DNA of 64,000 nucleotides, taken from positions 1-64,000 of the forward strand of contig CALKPL010000017.1 in assembly GCA_937991645.1 (NCBI GenBank), given 5' to 3'. Positions within the stretch are counted from its first letter, which is position 1, and the number at the start of each line of letters is the position of its first letter. Positions 35,454 to 43,357 of the stretch are shown in pieces. This DNA is from UMGS1783 sp900555065 (GTDB lineage: Bacteria; Bacillota; Clostridia; Oscillospirales; UMGS1783). Below the pieces are notes generated by a model. It worked only from the letters and a program-made list of their open reading frames with translations, had not been told where the DNA came from and searched no databases. The position numbers and the translations under genes are program-made.

Positions 35454-36335
35454 TTAGCCGACGACGTCCTCCCAGACGAGGGCCTGGCCGGTGTATATGT
35501 TTTTGACCTGCTCGCTTGTCAGCCCGGTCGCGGGGTTATCCAGGTTTACAATGACCGCGATGCCGTCGAGCGCGATGGTTTGCACCTCCAGCCCGTTTTC
35601 AAGCTCGGAGTCCTTGATGTCGCGCGAGGCCATACCGATGTCGCACACGCCGTCGATGGCGTTGCTGACGCCGGTCGAGGAATCGCTCTGCTGTACCTCA
35701 ATCGTCGCGTTGGGGTTGATCGCGGTATATGCCTCTTTCAGCTTTTCCATAACCGGAGTGACCGAGGAGGAGCCGGCGACAGAGAGCGTACCGCTCGGGT
35801 TTTCACTCTGGAATGCAGCCGCGTCTTCGGCCACGCTGATATAGCTGTTTTCCTCAATCACCGCCTGGCCGTCCGCGCTCATGATAAAGGCGATGAAGTC
35901 CTTTGCGAGCCCTTCGGGCGCGCCTTTGGTTACGATGTTAAAGGGGCGGGACACCTTGTAGCTTTCGTTCTTGATATTCTCAACGCTCGCCTCGGCCCCG
36001 TCGATGGGCAGGGCTTTGACCGTCTCGTTGAGGGAACCCAGGGAAATATAGCCGATAGAATACAGGTCTTCGGCCACCGACGTCATCATGACGGAGGTGC
36101 TGCTGGTGATTTCAGCTTCCTCAATGGTGCGGTCCACTGTGTTGCCGTCCGCATCCTCTTCTTCGATCCCAAACAGCTCCACGAACGCGCCGCGCGTGCC
36201 GGAACCCTCTTCACGGGAGATCACGTTGATATTGCTGCTTGCCTGGAATCCGTCTGATCCGCCGCAGCCGGCGAATACCGCAAGAACCAGCGCAAGTGCC
36301 GTAGCGATACTGAGACTTCTTTTTATCTGTTTCAT
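35454..36335 (-). CDS. pstS: Phosphate-binding lipoprotein PstS, circularly permuted domain order
   Basis: This 293-residue lipoprotein has lipobox VFAGC. The usual order of PstS is AGSSSVTP (domain 1 start), then the GIAVIVN strand, the IYTG...W.DV hinge, and only later the SREEGSGT phosphate loop. Here INVISREEGSGTRGAFVELFG comes first (residues 37-57), the FNIVTKGAPEGLAKDFIAFI helix in the middle, and the segment LSVAGSSSVTPVMEKLKEAY starts only near residue 190. The protein ends at IYTGQALVWEDVVG. All PstS parts are present, but the chain starts and ends at the linker before the phosphate loop. The start has TAGGAGGA upstream. Confidence 0.92.
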   Translation of the reverse strand: MKQIKRSLSIATALALVLAVFAGCGGSDGFQASSNINVISREEGSGTRGAFVELFGIEEEDADGNTVDRTIEEAEITSSTSVMMTSVAEDLYSIGYISLGSLNETVKALPIDGAEASVENIKNESYKVSRPFNIVTKGAPEGLAKDFIAFIMSADGQAVIEENSYISVAEDAAAFQSENPSGTLSVAGSSSVTPVMEKLKEAYTAINPNATIEVQQSDSSTGVSNAIDGVCDIGMASRDIKDSELENGLEVQTIALDGIAVIVNLDNPATGLTSEQVKNIYTGQALVWEDVVG

Positions 36336-36408
36336 GTTTTATTCCTCCTAATCTATTCTGACCAAAGCATACACCCCATATGTAAATCCCAAAGACGCGC
36401 TTGTGAAA

Positions 36409-36435
36409 AAAACGCGTAAAATCGAAACGCGTTTT
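36409..36435 (-). promoter_or_regulatory. Inverted repeat upstream of pstS
   Basis: AAAACGCG...CGCGTTTT with a roughly 10-base centre, followed on the minus strand by seven Ts. It lies 75-100 bases before the pstS start and could be a leader attenuator, or an operator for a phosphate regulator. No clear PhoB box is seen. Confidence 0.35.
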
Positions 36436-36524
36436 GTAAAATCCAGTTTACATTGGTTTTGTGTATTACAGATTTATGGATAATTTACCAAATTTTGCGC
36501 AAGACTATATGCGGGAGGGATCCT

Positions 36525-37016
36525 ATGCAATACGCAAAATACAGGCCGCTTTTCAAGCGGATAAAGAAATGGTTTATGCGCGCGTATCCGGCGGCGCTCT
36601 GTCTTGCAGTTAGCGCCGTAGTGGGAACTGCGTCGGGAACATGGCTGCCGGGCAGGGCCGCGGCCGGCGCGGCCGTCTCTGCCGCCGTTCCGTATTTCAG
36701 GGAAATTTGGGTTTTTCTGTATCTCGTATTGGGCGCGACGATGTACGCCCTGTTTTGCAGGCGCGGCGCGGGGGCGAAAACGCTGCTCGCCCTCTATGGC
36801 GCGCTGACGTTCCTGCTGTTTTTCCTGCCCGTTCTGCTGCTGCGCGGCAGCGGCCTGGACTCGTTTCTGTATATTCTCATGCTGCTTGTCATGTGGTTTG
36901 CGGCTGCGTGCATGATGTCGAAGGAAAATAAGCTGCTGGTCGCGGCGCAGGCGCCCGGCATGCTGCTGCTCGTCTTTATGGGCTACTTGAGCCTGTATTA
37001 TTATTTAATGGTATAA
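36525..37016 (+). CDS. Divergent TspO/MBR-like membrane protein
   Basis: The start is ATG 36525 with GGGAGGGA immediately upstream; 163 residues. It has five hydrophobic helices and an order of features like the TspO/MBR family: PYFREIWVFLYLVLGATMYALF aligns with the family's PxWxFxxVWxxLYxxMGxA, then a LYGALTFLLFFLPVLL helix, and a last helix YILMLLVMWFAAACMM followed by LLVFMGYLSLYYYLM. Several consensus Trp and Asn residues are lost. TspO binds tetrapyrroles or sterols; here the function is only suggested. A strong terminator follows. Confidence 0.5.
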   Translation: MQYAKYRPLFKRIKKWFMRAYPAALCLAVSAVVGTASGTWLPGRAAAGAAVSAAVPYFREIWVFLYLVLGATMYALFCRRGAGAKTLLALYGALTFLLFFLPVLLLRGSGLDSFLYILMLLVMWFAAACMMSKENKLLVAAQAPGMLLLVFMGYLSLYYYLMV

Positions 37017-37032
37017 ACGGAATAAACAATGC

Positions 37033-37062
37033 AAAAAAAGCGCGCCGCGGCGCGCTTTTTTT
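37033..37062. terminator. Bidirectional-looking intrinsic terminator
   Basis: AAAAAAAGCGCGCC and its complement GGCGCGCTTTTTTT form a fully symmetric hairpin with T runs on both strands. It ends the TspO-like gene and insulates the ylxM-ffh operon. Confidence 0.92.
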
Positions 37063-37073
37063 GCGCGGGGGGA

Positions 37074-37102
37074 TTGACAAATGGAGGAAAAGCCGGTATA
37101 CT
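37074..37102 (+). promoter_or_regulatory. Promoter of ylxM-ffh-rpsP-khpA-rimM-trmD
   Basis: TTGACA (37074-37079), 17 bases, TATACT (37097-37102): near-perfect sigma-A promoter, about 50 bases before ylxM. Confidence 0.9.
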
Positions 37103-37153
37103 ACTATCCGTAAAGCAGTTTGCTTTACACTTGCCCGCGAAAGGATGAGAGAC

Positions 37154-37519
37154 GTGCAGGAAAAAGATCTGAAAATCGGGCTGCTCTGCGATTTTTACGG
37201 GCGTATGCTGACGGATAAGCAGCGAGAGGCCACCGCCATGTACTATGACGACGACCTGTCGCTCGCCGAAATCGCGGAACACGTCGGTATCACGCGCCAG
37301 GGCGTGTGGGACAGCATCAAGCGCGCCGAGAGCATTCTTACGGAGCTGGAGGAAAAGCTTGGACTTGCCGCCCGGTTTACCGAGCTTACGAACAGGGTGG
37401 AGCAGATTAAGGACAAAGCGGAGCAGATTCGGCAGATCAATCACAAACGCGCCATCAGCGCGGAACTCGACCTGCTCGCGGACGAAATTATCAAACTCAG
37501 TGATCGGATTGTGGAATAA
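37154..37519 (+). CDS. ylxM: YlxM-type helix-turn-helix accessory protein of the SRP pathway
   Basis: The likely start is GTG 37154: AAAGGA at 37140-37145 is eight bases upstream, whereas ATG 37145 sits on the site itself. This gives 121 residues. The helix-turn-helix (LSLAEIAEHVGITRQGVWDSIKRAE, about 38-62) and the KQREATAMYYDDDLS start match YlxM/UPF0122, a sigma-70 region-4-like protein that assists Ffh in Firmicutes. The C-terminal half is helical and charged. Its stop overlaps the ffh start by one base (TAATG). Confidence 0.93.
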   Translation: MQEKDLKIGLLCDFYGRMLTDKQREATAMYYDDDLSLAEIAEHVGITRQGVWDSIKRAESILTELEEKLGLAARFTELTNRVEQIKDKAEQIRQINHKRAISAELDLLADEIIKLSDRIVE

Positions 37520-38853
37520 TGGCTTTTGAAGGCATTTCAGAAAAACTAAACGACATATTCAGGCGTTTAAAGGGCAGGGGGAAGCTCTCGGAGGCGGACG
37601 TCAAGGCGGTAATGCGCGAGATCAAGCTGGCCCTGCTCGCGGCGGACGTGAATTTCAAGGTCGTCAAGGCCTTTATCGCAAATGTGACAGAGCGCGCCGT
37701 GGGCGAGGAAGTGCTCAAATCGCTCACGCCCGCCCAGCAGGTGATTAAAATTGTCAACGAAGAGCTGACCGAGCTTATGGGCGGAGGGGACAGCCGCGTA
37801 CGCTTTGCCTCCAAACCGCCTACTGTCATCATGCTGTGCGGCCTGCAGGGCGCGGGCAAAACGACCCATGCGGCGAAGCTTGCGCACTATTTTAAGAAAA
37901 TGGACCGCCGGCCGCTGCTCGTCGCCTGCGACATTTACCGGCCCGCGGCTGTAGAACAGCTCAAAATTGTCGGCGCCGCGGCGGACGTGCCCGTATTTAC
38001 GCTGGACGGGGAAAAGCCGGTCCGGATCGCGACGGAGGCGGTCCGCCACGCAAAAACCTACGGAAACGACATTGTGATTCTCGATACGGCGGGACGCCTG
38101 CATATCGATGAACCGCTCATGGAGGAGCTCCGGCAGATTAAGAAAGCGGTTTCGCCGGACGAGATTTTGCTCGTTGTGGACGCGATGACCGGACAGGATG
38201 CTGTCAACGTGGCCGAATCGTTCGACGCGCAGCTGGATATCGACGGCGTGATCCTCACCAAGTTTGACGGCGACACCCGCGGCGGCGCGGCGCTGAGCGT
38301 CAAATATATCACAGGCAAGCCCATTAAATTCGTGGGCGTCGGCGAGAAGTTCACCGACCTGGAACCCTTCCATCCCGACCGCATGGCAAGCCGCATTCTC
38401 GGCATGGCCGATGTAATGTCGCTGATCGAGAAGGCGGAGCAGGCGTTCGACGAGAAGCAGGCGCAGGAACTTGAGAAGAAGCTGCAGAAGAATAAGTTTG
38501 ACCTTGACGACATGCTCAGCCAGTTTTCCCAGCTCAAGAAAATGGGTTCAATCGAGAGCGTCCTGGGCGGGCTCGGCATTAAGAAAAAGGACATGGACAA
38601 GGTGGATATCGACGCCAAACGCATTGACCGCCAGGAGGCGATATTGCGCGCCATGACGCCGGAAGAGCGCCGAAAGCCCGAACTGCTGAACGCTTCGCGC
38701 AAAAGACGCATCGCGGCCGGAAGCGGCACCAAAGTGGAAGAGATCAACCGCCTGCTCAAGAGCTATGAACAGACAAAGTCCCTGCTCAAGCGCTTTAACA
38801 AGAATCCCAAGGCCTTCGGCGGCATGGGCGGCATGAACGGGCTTGGCATGTAG
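37519..38853 (+). CDS. ffh: Signal recognition particle protein Ffh
   Basis: The 444-residue GTPase has an N domain (1-85), a G domain with GLQGAGKTTHAAKLA, DTAGRLHIDEPLMEEL and TKFDGDTRGGAAL, and a C-terminal M domain (about 300-435) with the RNA-binding helix near RIAAGSGTKVEEINRLL and a Met/Gly-rich finger (GGMGGMNGLGM). It binds signal peptides at the ribosome with 4.5S/6S-type SRP RNA. No SRP RNA gene is recognised in this window. Confidence 0.98.
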   Translation: MAFEGISEKLNDIFRRLKGRGKLSEADVKAVMREIKLALLAADVNFKVVKAFIANVTERAVGEEVLKSLTPAQQVIKIVNEELTELMGGGDSRVRFASKPPTVIMLCGLQGAGKTTHAAKLAHYFKKMDRRPLLVACDIYRPAAVEQLKIVGAAADVPVFTLDGEKPVRIATEAVRHAKTYGNDIVILDTAGRLHIDEPLMEELRQIKKAVSPDEILLVVDAMTGQDAVNVAESFDAQLDIDGVILTKFDGDTRGGAALSVKYITGKPIKFVGVGEKFTDLEPFHPDRMASRILGMADVMSLIEKAEQAFDEKQAQELEKKLQKNKFDLDDMLSQFSQLKKMGSIESVLGGLGIKKKDMDKVDIDAKRIDRQEAILRAMTPEERRKPELLNASRKRRIAAGSGTKVEEINRLLKSYEQTKSLLKRFNKNPKAFGGMGGMNGLGM

Positions 38854-38916
38854 CCGTGCAACACAGCTAAAAGAGACCCTTTTAGATATATACAGAGATA
38901 ATGGAGGTGAAAACAC

Positions 38917-39159
38917 ATGGCAGTAAAGATCAGGCTTCGCAGAATGGGCGCAAAGGGCGCGCCTTTTTACCGTATTGTCGTCGCCGATTCCAGATTCCCG
39001 CGCGACGGCCGGTTTATTGAGGAAATCGGAACGTACGATCCGAAAAAGCAGCCGTCCGAAGTGAAAATCGACGTGGAAAAGGCAAAGCAGTGGATCGCCA
39101 ACGGCGCACAGCCGACCGATACGGTAAAGGCTATGCTGAAGAAAAACGGCGTACTGTAA
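38917..39159 (+). CDS. rpsP: 30S ribosomal protein S16
   Basis: The 80-residue protein begins AVKIRLRRMGAKGAPFYRIVVADSR, the S16 signature, and ends with the TVKAMLKKNGVL family tail. A GGAGGTGA site lies upstream of ATG 38917. It lies in the standard ffh-rpsP-khpA-rimM-trmD order. Confidence 0.98.
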   Translation: MAVKIRLRRMGAKGAPFYRIVVADSRFPRDGRFIEEIGTYDPKKQPSEVKIDVEKAKQWIANGAQPTDTVKAMLKKNGVL

Positions 39160-39171
39160 AGGATGGTTGCA

Positions 39172-39405
39172 ATGGAAGAACTGCTTACGTTTATCACAAA
39201 ATCGCTTGTGGAAAATCCGGACGAGGTTGTTGTGACCAAGGTACAGGAAAAAGAGGACTCCGAGATGTATAACATCGAAGTCGACCCGGCGGATATGGGC
39301 AGGGTGATCGGCCGGCAGGGCCGTATCGCCAAAGCTATCCGGACGGTGGCGAAATCCGCCGCCGCGCGCAGCAACCGCAAGGTCATCGTCAACATTGGCA
39401 AATAA
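39172..39405 (+). CDS. khpA: KH-domain RNA-binding protein KhpA (YlqC)
   Basis: The start is ATG 39172, since AAAGGA overlaps the earlier ATG 39163 and is eight bases from this one; 77 residues. The KH motif appears as DMGRVIGRQGRIAKAIRTVAKSAA. KhpA dimerises with KhpB to bind many RNAs and affects cell wall elongation in other Firmicutes (family knowledge). Confidence 0.95.
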   Translation: MEELLTFITKSLVENPDEVVVTKVQEKEDSEMYNIEVDPADMGRVIGRQGRIAKAIRTVAKSAAARSNRKVIVNIGK

Positions 39406-39423
39406 AAGATCGGATTTCGGGAC

Positions 39424-39448
39424 AGAGAGGGTAGCTGCTATCCTCTCT
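39424..39448 (+). promoter_or_regulatory. Hairpin in the khpA-rimM gap
   Basis: AGAGAGGGTAG pairs with CTATCCTCTCT (one G-U) around a CTG loop. There is no T run. It lies 32 bases before the rimM start and could be an RNA processing site or a translation control element. Confidence 0.5.
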
Positions 39449-39479
39449 CGACTGATTTCAGAGGGGAAATTGCAGGCGT

Positions 39480-39986
39480 ATGGAACGCATTGAAACTGGA
39501 AAAATCGTAAATACGCACGGGATTCGGGGCGAGCTCAAGATCCAGCCGTGGGCGGACGGGCCGGAGAGTCTTACGGGGCTATCCGTGCTGTATCTGGACG
39601 CGGCCGGAACGCGCCCGCTCGAGATTGAACGCGCCCGCGTCCACCAGGGCAATGTCATCTGCAAATTCAGGGGTGTGGACAGCATAGAGTCCGCGCAGGC
39701 ATACAAGGGCCGGATCGTCTACACGGACAAGGACGAACGGTCGCTCGCGCCGGGCGAGTACTATATTGCGGATGTAATCGGCCTTACGGTCGTGGACGCA
39801 GATACCGGAGAAAAGTACGGACGGCTGACGGACGTTTACCAGGCCCCGGCCAACGACGCGTACGAGATCGAGCTCGCGTCGGGCAGGCGGGTGCTGTTCC
39901 CGGCCATCCGTGACGTCGTAATCGAGACGGATATCAGGGCCGGCCTTATGCGGGTTCGGCCGATTGCGGGGATGTTTGACATATGA
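39480..39986 (+). CDS. rimM: Ribosome maturation factor RimM
   Basis: The 168-residue protein begins with the RimM N-domain motif GKIVNTHGIRGELKI and ends in a PRC-barrel domain (YYIADVIGLTVVDADTGEKYGRL, then FPAIRDVVIETDI). It assists 16S 3' domain maturation and binds S19. Its stop overlaps the trmD start by four bases. The ribosome binding site is GAGGGGAAA. Confidence 0.96.
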   Translation: MERIETGKIVNTHGIRGELKIQPWADGPESLTGLSVLYLDAAGTRPLEIERARVHQGNVICKFRGVDSIESAQAYKGRIVYTDKDERSLAPGEYYIADVIGLTVVDADTGEKYGRLTDVYQAPANDAYEIELASGRRVLFPAIRDVVIETDIRAGLMRVRPIAGMFDI

Positions 39987-40750
39987 AGTTCAGTATTATG
40001 ACCCTTTTCCCCGAGTACATGGATTTTCTGCTCGGCCAGAGCATCATCGGCCGCGCGCGAAAGGCGGGCATACTTGAAATCCGCTGCCACAACTTCCGCG
40101 ACTATGCCCATGACCGCCATAGCACGGTGGACGACACGCCCTATGGCGGCGGGATGGGCATGCTTCTTAAGCCGGAGCCGATTTACGAGTGCTATCAGGC
40201 CATTGTGGAACAGAGCGAAATAAAGCCGCTGTGCGTATATATGTCGCCCAAGGGCCGGGTGCTCGATCAGGCGCTCGCATGCGAGCTTGCGCAGCAGGAG
40301 CACGTGCTGTTTCTGTGCGGGCATTATGAGGGCGTAGACCAGCGCGTGCTGGACCGGATCGTGGACATGGAGCTGTCGATTGGCGACTATGTGCTCACCG
40401 GCGGCGAACTGCCGGCGGCTGTGGCGGTCGACTGTATTGCGCGGCTTGTGCCGGGCGTGCTCGCCGAAGAGGAGTGCTTTACAGAAGAAAGCCACTACGG
40501 CGGCCTGCTCGAATATCCGCACTATACGCGCCCCCAGATTTTTATGGGCGAATCCGTACCAAAGGTTCTGCTGGGGGGGAACCACAATGAGATCGAACGG
40601 TGGCGGCGGCGTCGCGCGCTGGAGATAACGCGGCGCAACCGGCCGGATATGCTGCTGAAAGCCAGCCTTACGCCCTTCGACCTCGATTTGCTCGAGGCGT
40701 GGATGGACGATTCGCCGGCCGCGCGCGAAGATGCCGAAAAAGTACAATAA
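39983..40750 (+). CDS. trmD: tRNA (guanine-37-N1)-methyltransferase
   Basis: The 255-residue SPOUT enzyme has MKFSIMTLFPEYM, GGGMGMLLKPEPIYEC, the trefoil knot around LFLCGHYEGVDQRVLD and SIGDYVLTGGELPA. It methylates G37 of tRNAs, preventing frameshifting. It is the last gene of the operon: a terminator follows at once, and rplS, which normally comes next in this gene order, is absent. Confidence 0.98.
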   Translation: MKFSIMTLFPEYMDFLLGQSIIGRARKAGILEIRCHNFRDYAHDRHSTVDDTPYGGGMGMLLKPEPIYECYQAIVEQSEIKPLCVYMSPKGRVLDQALACELAQQEHVLFLCGHYEGVDQRVLDRIVDMELSIGDYVLTGGELPAAVAVDCIARLVPGVLAEEECFTEESHYGGLLEYPHYTRPQIFMGESVPKVLLGGNHNEIERWRRRRALEITRRNRPDMLLKASLTPFDLDLLEAWMDDSPAAREDAEKVQ

Positions 40751-40802
40751 AAAACAGCCTTTCGTCTTGCCCGGACAGGGTTTTGACAAAGGCTGTTTTT
40801 TA
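40749..40802. terminator. Terminator after trmD
   Basis: AAAAAACAGCCTTT pairs with AAAGGCTGTTTTTT around a 25-base loop. The arms give T runs on both strands, so it can also serve the small minus-strand gene that ends at 40803. Confidence 0.88.
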
Positions 40803-40925
40803 TTATCTGTCGCTGCATGGCTTGGGATCCTCGTCCTTGAAAATCAGGTCGTCGATGTCCCCGGTCCTGCCCTGCAACTGATAAAACGGGGGCCGGTCCT
40901 TTTGATGTGTTTTTTCGCGGTTCAT
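40803..40925 (-). CDS. Small 40-residue charged protein, unknown
   Basis: The minus strand has ATG 40925 preceded by a good AAGGGAGC site, and 40 codons to TAA at 40803. The peptide begins MNREKTHQKDRPPFYQLQ, continues with an acidic middle (GDIDDLIFKDEDP) and ends PCSDR. The stop lies directly against the bidirectional terminator, and a TATAAT lies upstream at 41005-41000 (minus). The position, ribosome binding site and terminator support a real gene. It matches no family I know. Confidence 0.5.
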   Translation of the reverse strand: MNREKTHQKDRPPFYQLQGRTGDIDDLIFKDEDPKPCSDR

Positions 40926-41085
40926 AGCTGCTCCCTTCCCTGAACGCGCCGACAAGCGCGGCGGCCGGAATCTGCCGCGTGTTTGCGGTGATATTCCCTA
41001 TTATATGCTTTCGCGCGCAATTCATACCACAAAATTTAGTCTGCGCGCGTTCATAGCAGTCTATGCGCGAAGCGCGAAAAGCGTT

Positions 41086-41114
41086 CCGGCGCCCGGAAAA
41101 AGTCCGGGCGCCGG
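41086..41114 (-). terminator. Probable terminator of the 4-hydroxybutyrate dehydrogenase gene
   Basis: Perfect 12-bp arms CCGGCGCCCGGA/TCCGGGCGCCGG around a five-base AAAAG/CTTTT loop, 18 bases past the stop. The T run after it on the minus strand is weak (AACGCTTTTC). Confidence 0.65.
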
Positions 41115-41131
41115 TGTATGCTTTTTCAAGG

Positions 41132-42244
41132 TCAATACAGCGACTGGTAAATTGCAAGGATATCGGTCTGCGTAAAGGGTGCGTAATTATTGGAGAGCAG
41201 CCGTTGCTGCGTGCGCACCACATTTTCGGCAAGTGCGGGCAGGTCCGACTCTGCTACGCCGTATTCCCGCAAGGGCTTGCGTTTGAGGATTTTGTCCAGT
41301 AAAAGCGTGAACGCAGCGTATACTTCCGACTGCGGGCATTCGAGCAGTTGGGAGAGAAGCGTTTCCAGGCGGGCGATGCCGCCGTCCGGCGCCATGGCAT
41401 GGTACCGCTCCAGCACCGCGGTAAACAGCGCGTAGTTCGACTCGCCGTGCGGCACATGGTAATTCCCGCCGATCGGATAGCTCATTGCATGCACCGCGCC
41501 CGCGCCGGATACGCTCAGGGCAATTCCCGCGTAGTTGCTGGCGAGCAGGAAATCGGCATGGAGCGGCCGCCGCGCATCGTCGCCGCCGCGTACGACCTCC
41601 TGATACCCGTTTACGATCAGGGTGATGGCCCGCTGCGCCATGAGCTGGGTGAAATCATTGGCCCGCGGGGAGAGGCTGGCCTCTACGGCATGAATGAGCG
41701 CGTCAAGAGAGCTTGTGGCAAAGACGTAAAAGGGCAGGCTGTCCAGCAGCTGCGGGATCAGCACGGCCTGGTCGGCGCGAATCGCGTCGCAGGGAAAACC
41801 GAGCTTTGTGCCGCGGGATTCCAGGGCGAGAATGGAGAGGTTGGTCATCTCGCTGCCGGTGCCGCAAGTGGTCGGTACGATAATCAACTGCTTGTCCTTA
41901 ACCGGCTCAATCTTCCCGTCAAACAGATCGACAATGGGCAGGATATTTTTGAGTGCGAACAGCTTCGCCACGTCGATGACCGAACCGCCGCCGATTCCGA
42001 AGACGCGCCGGTACGGACCTTTTAACTCCTTCGCCATGTTTTCCACGAGCCGGTCCGAGGGCTCGCCGGTTCCATATTTTTCCTGGAAAAGGACGTCGGC
42101 CCCCTGCAGAGCGCCGTCAAAAGCCGGATGGAGAATGTACGCATTGCTGATGACAAGGTCGCCTTTGCCAATCTGCATCTCGGCGCAGAACTGCGCGGCG
42201 CTGTCAAACGTATGTACTTCCGGATGGATAGAAAACAGTTTCAT
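41132..42244 (-). CDS. 4-hydroxybutyrate dehydrogenase-like iron alcohol dehydrogenase
   Basis: The 370-residue protein follows the clostridial 4-hydroxybutyrate dehydrogenase pattern over its whole length: start MKLFSIHPEVHTFDSA, FQEKYGTGEPSD, VFGIGGGSVIDVAKLFALK (NAD site), IVPTTCGTGSEMTN, GAVHAMSYPIGGNYHVPHGESNYALF (metal-binding His residues) and end ILAIYQSLY. The enzyme interconverts succinate semialdehyde and 4-hydroxybutyrate, linked to succinate or GABA fermentation to butyrate. No partner enzymes of that route are adjacent. It appears monocistronic. Confidence 0.88.
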   Translation of the reverse strand: MKLFSIHPEVHTFDSAAQFCAEMQIGKGDLVISNAYILHPAFDGALQGADVLFQEKYGTGEPSDRLVENMAKELKGPYRRVFGIGGGSVIDVAKLFALKNILPIVDLFDGKIEPVKDKQLIIVPTTCGTGSEMTNLSILALESRGTKLGFPCDAIRADQAVLIPQLLDSLPFYVFATSSLDALIHAVEASLSPRANDFTQLMAQRAITLIVNGYQEVVRGGDDARRPLHADFLLASNYAGIALSVSGAGAVHAMSYPIGGNYHVPHGESNYALFTAVLERYHAMAPDGGIARLETLLSQLLECPQSEVYAAFTLLLDKILKRKPLREYGVAESDLPALAENVVRTQQRLLSNNYAPFTQTDILAIYQSLY

Positions 42245-42270
42245 ACTATGCCCCTTTCATTGTTTTTTTC

Positions 42271-42299
42271 AGTATATCCATTTTTTATCGAAAAGTAAA
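42271..42299 (-). promoter_or_regulatory. Promoter of the 4-hydroxybutyrate dehydrogenase gene
   Basis: On the minus strand, TTTACT (42299-42294), 17 bases, TATACT (42276-42271), 26 bases before the start. Confidence 0.65.
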
Positions 42300-42352
42300 G
42301 GGCAAGGCGTGAGAAGAAGAGGCCGTGCCTGTAAAAAATGTTTGGAATACGG

Positions 42353-42381
42353 TTGACAAGTCAGGTTCGTTTTGCTATAAT
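42353..42381 (+). promoter_or_regulatory. Promoter of the tRNA pair
   Basis: Consensus TTGACA (42353-42358) and TATAAT (42376-42381) with a 17-base spacer, 19 bases before tRNA-Thr. A stable-RNA type promoter. Confidence 0.92.
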
Positions 42382-42400
42382 TCATAGTACCGTCTTAAAT

Positions 42401-42476
42401 GCTGGTGTAGCTCAATTGGCAGAGCAGCTGATTTGTAATCAGCAGGTTGCGGGTTCAAGTCCCATCACCAGCTCCA
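42401..42476 (+). tRNA. tRNA-Thr (anticodon TGT)
   Basis: The 76-base cloverleaf has acceptor arms GCTGGTG/CACCAGC, D arm GCTC...GAGC, anticodon stem GCTGA/TCAGC with loop TTTGTAA (anticodon TGT), T loop TTCAAGT, and an encoded CCA end. The T stem has one C-A mismatch and one G-U pair. Confidence 0.96.
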
Positions 42477-42500
42477 ACCCAGCGTTTATGCGGGTAATGT

Positions 42501-42585
42501 GGGGGAATACCCAAGTGGCCAAAGGGAGCAGACTGTAAATCTGTCGTCTTCGACTTCGATGGTTCGAATCCGTCTTCCCCCACCA
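42501..42585 (+). tRNA. tRNA-Tyr (anticodon GTA)
   Basis: The 85-base type II tRNA has acceptor arms GGGGGAA/TTCCCCC, anticodon stem GCAGA/TCTGT with loop CTGTAAA (anticodon GTA), a long variable arm near GTCTTCGACTTCGA, T loop TTCGAAT and encoded CCA. It is cotranscribed with tRNA-Thr. Confidence 0.97.
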
Positions 42586-42588
42586 CGT

Positions 42589-42631
42589 CGTCGCGGACTG
42601 CGTATCGTTCGCGACGGCGTTTTCTTTTTTT
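42589..42631 (+). terminator. Terminator of the tRNA operon
   Basis: CGTCGCG pairs with CGCGACG around a roughly 14-base loop, followed by GCG and a long T-rich tract (42620-42631). Confidence 0.85.
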
Positions 42632-42700
42632 AAGCAAACGCCGTCTCTCATTCACTCCGTCGCTCCTCCTTACCCCGCAAAGCCGGCGTCTTTGCGGGGA

Positions 42701-42870
42701 CCCCAAATATAGTCTGCGCATCGCTTGCGGCGACTTTTCTACAATAGTTACCGGCGCGCCCATTCCGCTGCGTCTCCTTATCCGAAAAAGGTCACGCTGC
42801 ACCTTCGCTGCCCGCTTGTAAACGCGCTCGCAACGCTCCGGCTTGCTGCCAACTTTTTACGGGTTCGAGC
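42701..42870 (+). repeat. Interspersed non-coding repeat, copy B
   Basis: This is the second clear copy of the element at 1-170, in the same orientation; the shared blocks run in the same order to CCAACTTTTTACGGG at 42848-42862. Just before it, at about 42672-42699, a hairpin CCCCGCAAAG/CTTTGCGGGG is present, which may be part of the element but falls outside the window at copy A. Confidence 0.6.
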
Positions 42871-43340
42871 ATGCAGCAAAATATTCCGCAGGCAACTTTT
42901 TCGCTATTTTTTTACATGATGGAGTAAAGTTCGCTTTGCTCCGTCATCTTCTTATGCTATGGCATTCACATTTCGCGCTTCCTTTCGTCAAGGTCACGTT
43001 CGGCGCACTTATTCGGTTGTATGCGCACTTGCGACAGCGCGTGCTGCTGCTCGCGCGTCAAATTCGCCTGTGCGATCAAAATATATTTTTGTATAGCATA
43101 CTTGTCGAAATGAGCGCAGTTCGTTCTGTTTTTCCGGTTCATGAAAATTTAGTCCCGCTCCACTGTTCCGCCTTTGCCGCAGAGATCAAGCCGCGCGAGA
43201 GTAGCCGGTCCAGTTGTACGCCTCTTCCCGACAGGCCCGCTTGCTGCCAACTCTTTGTGAAGAGGCGATTTTCGCATTTTGGAGCGTCTGTGTTGAGCCA
43301 AGCATACGCTTGCTCTGTTATGATAAGAGCGATAATAAAG
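42871..43340. repeat. Degenerate further repeat copies, no gene
   Basis: No gene is supported in this stretch. Fragments resemble the element again: CGCTTCCTTTCGTCAAGGTCACGTTCGG-type sequence near 42970-43000, and CCCGCTTGCTGCCAACTCTTTGTGAAG near 43228-43254. The similarity is weaker than between copies A and B, so these may be old, decayed insertions. The region lies between the tRNA genes and the HAD gene. Confidence 0.35.
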
Positions 43341-43357
43341 CACAAGGGAATGTTTAT

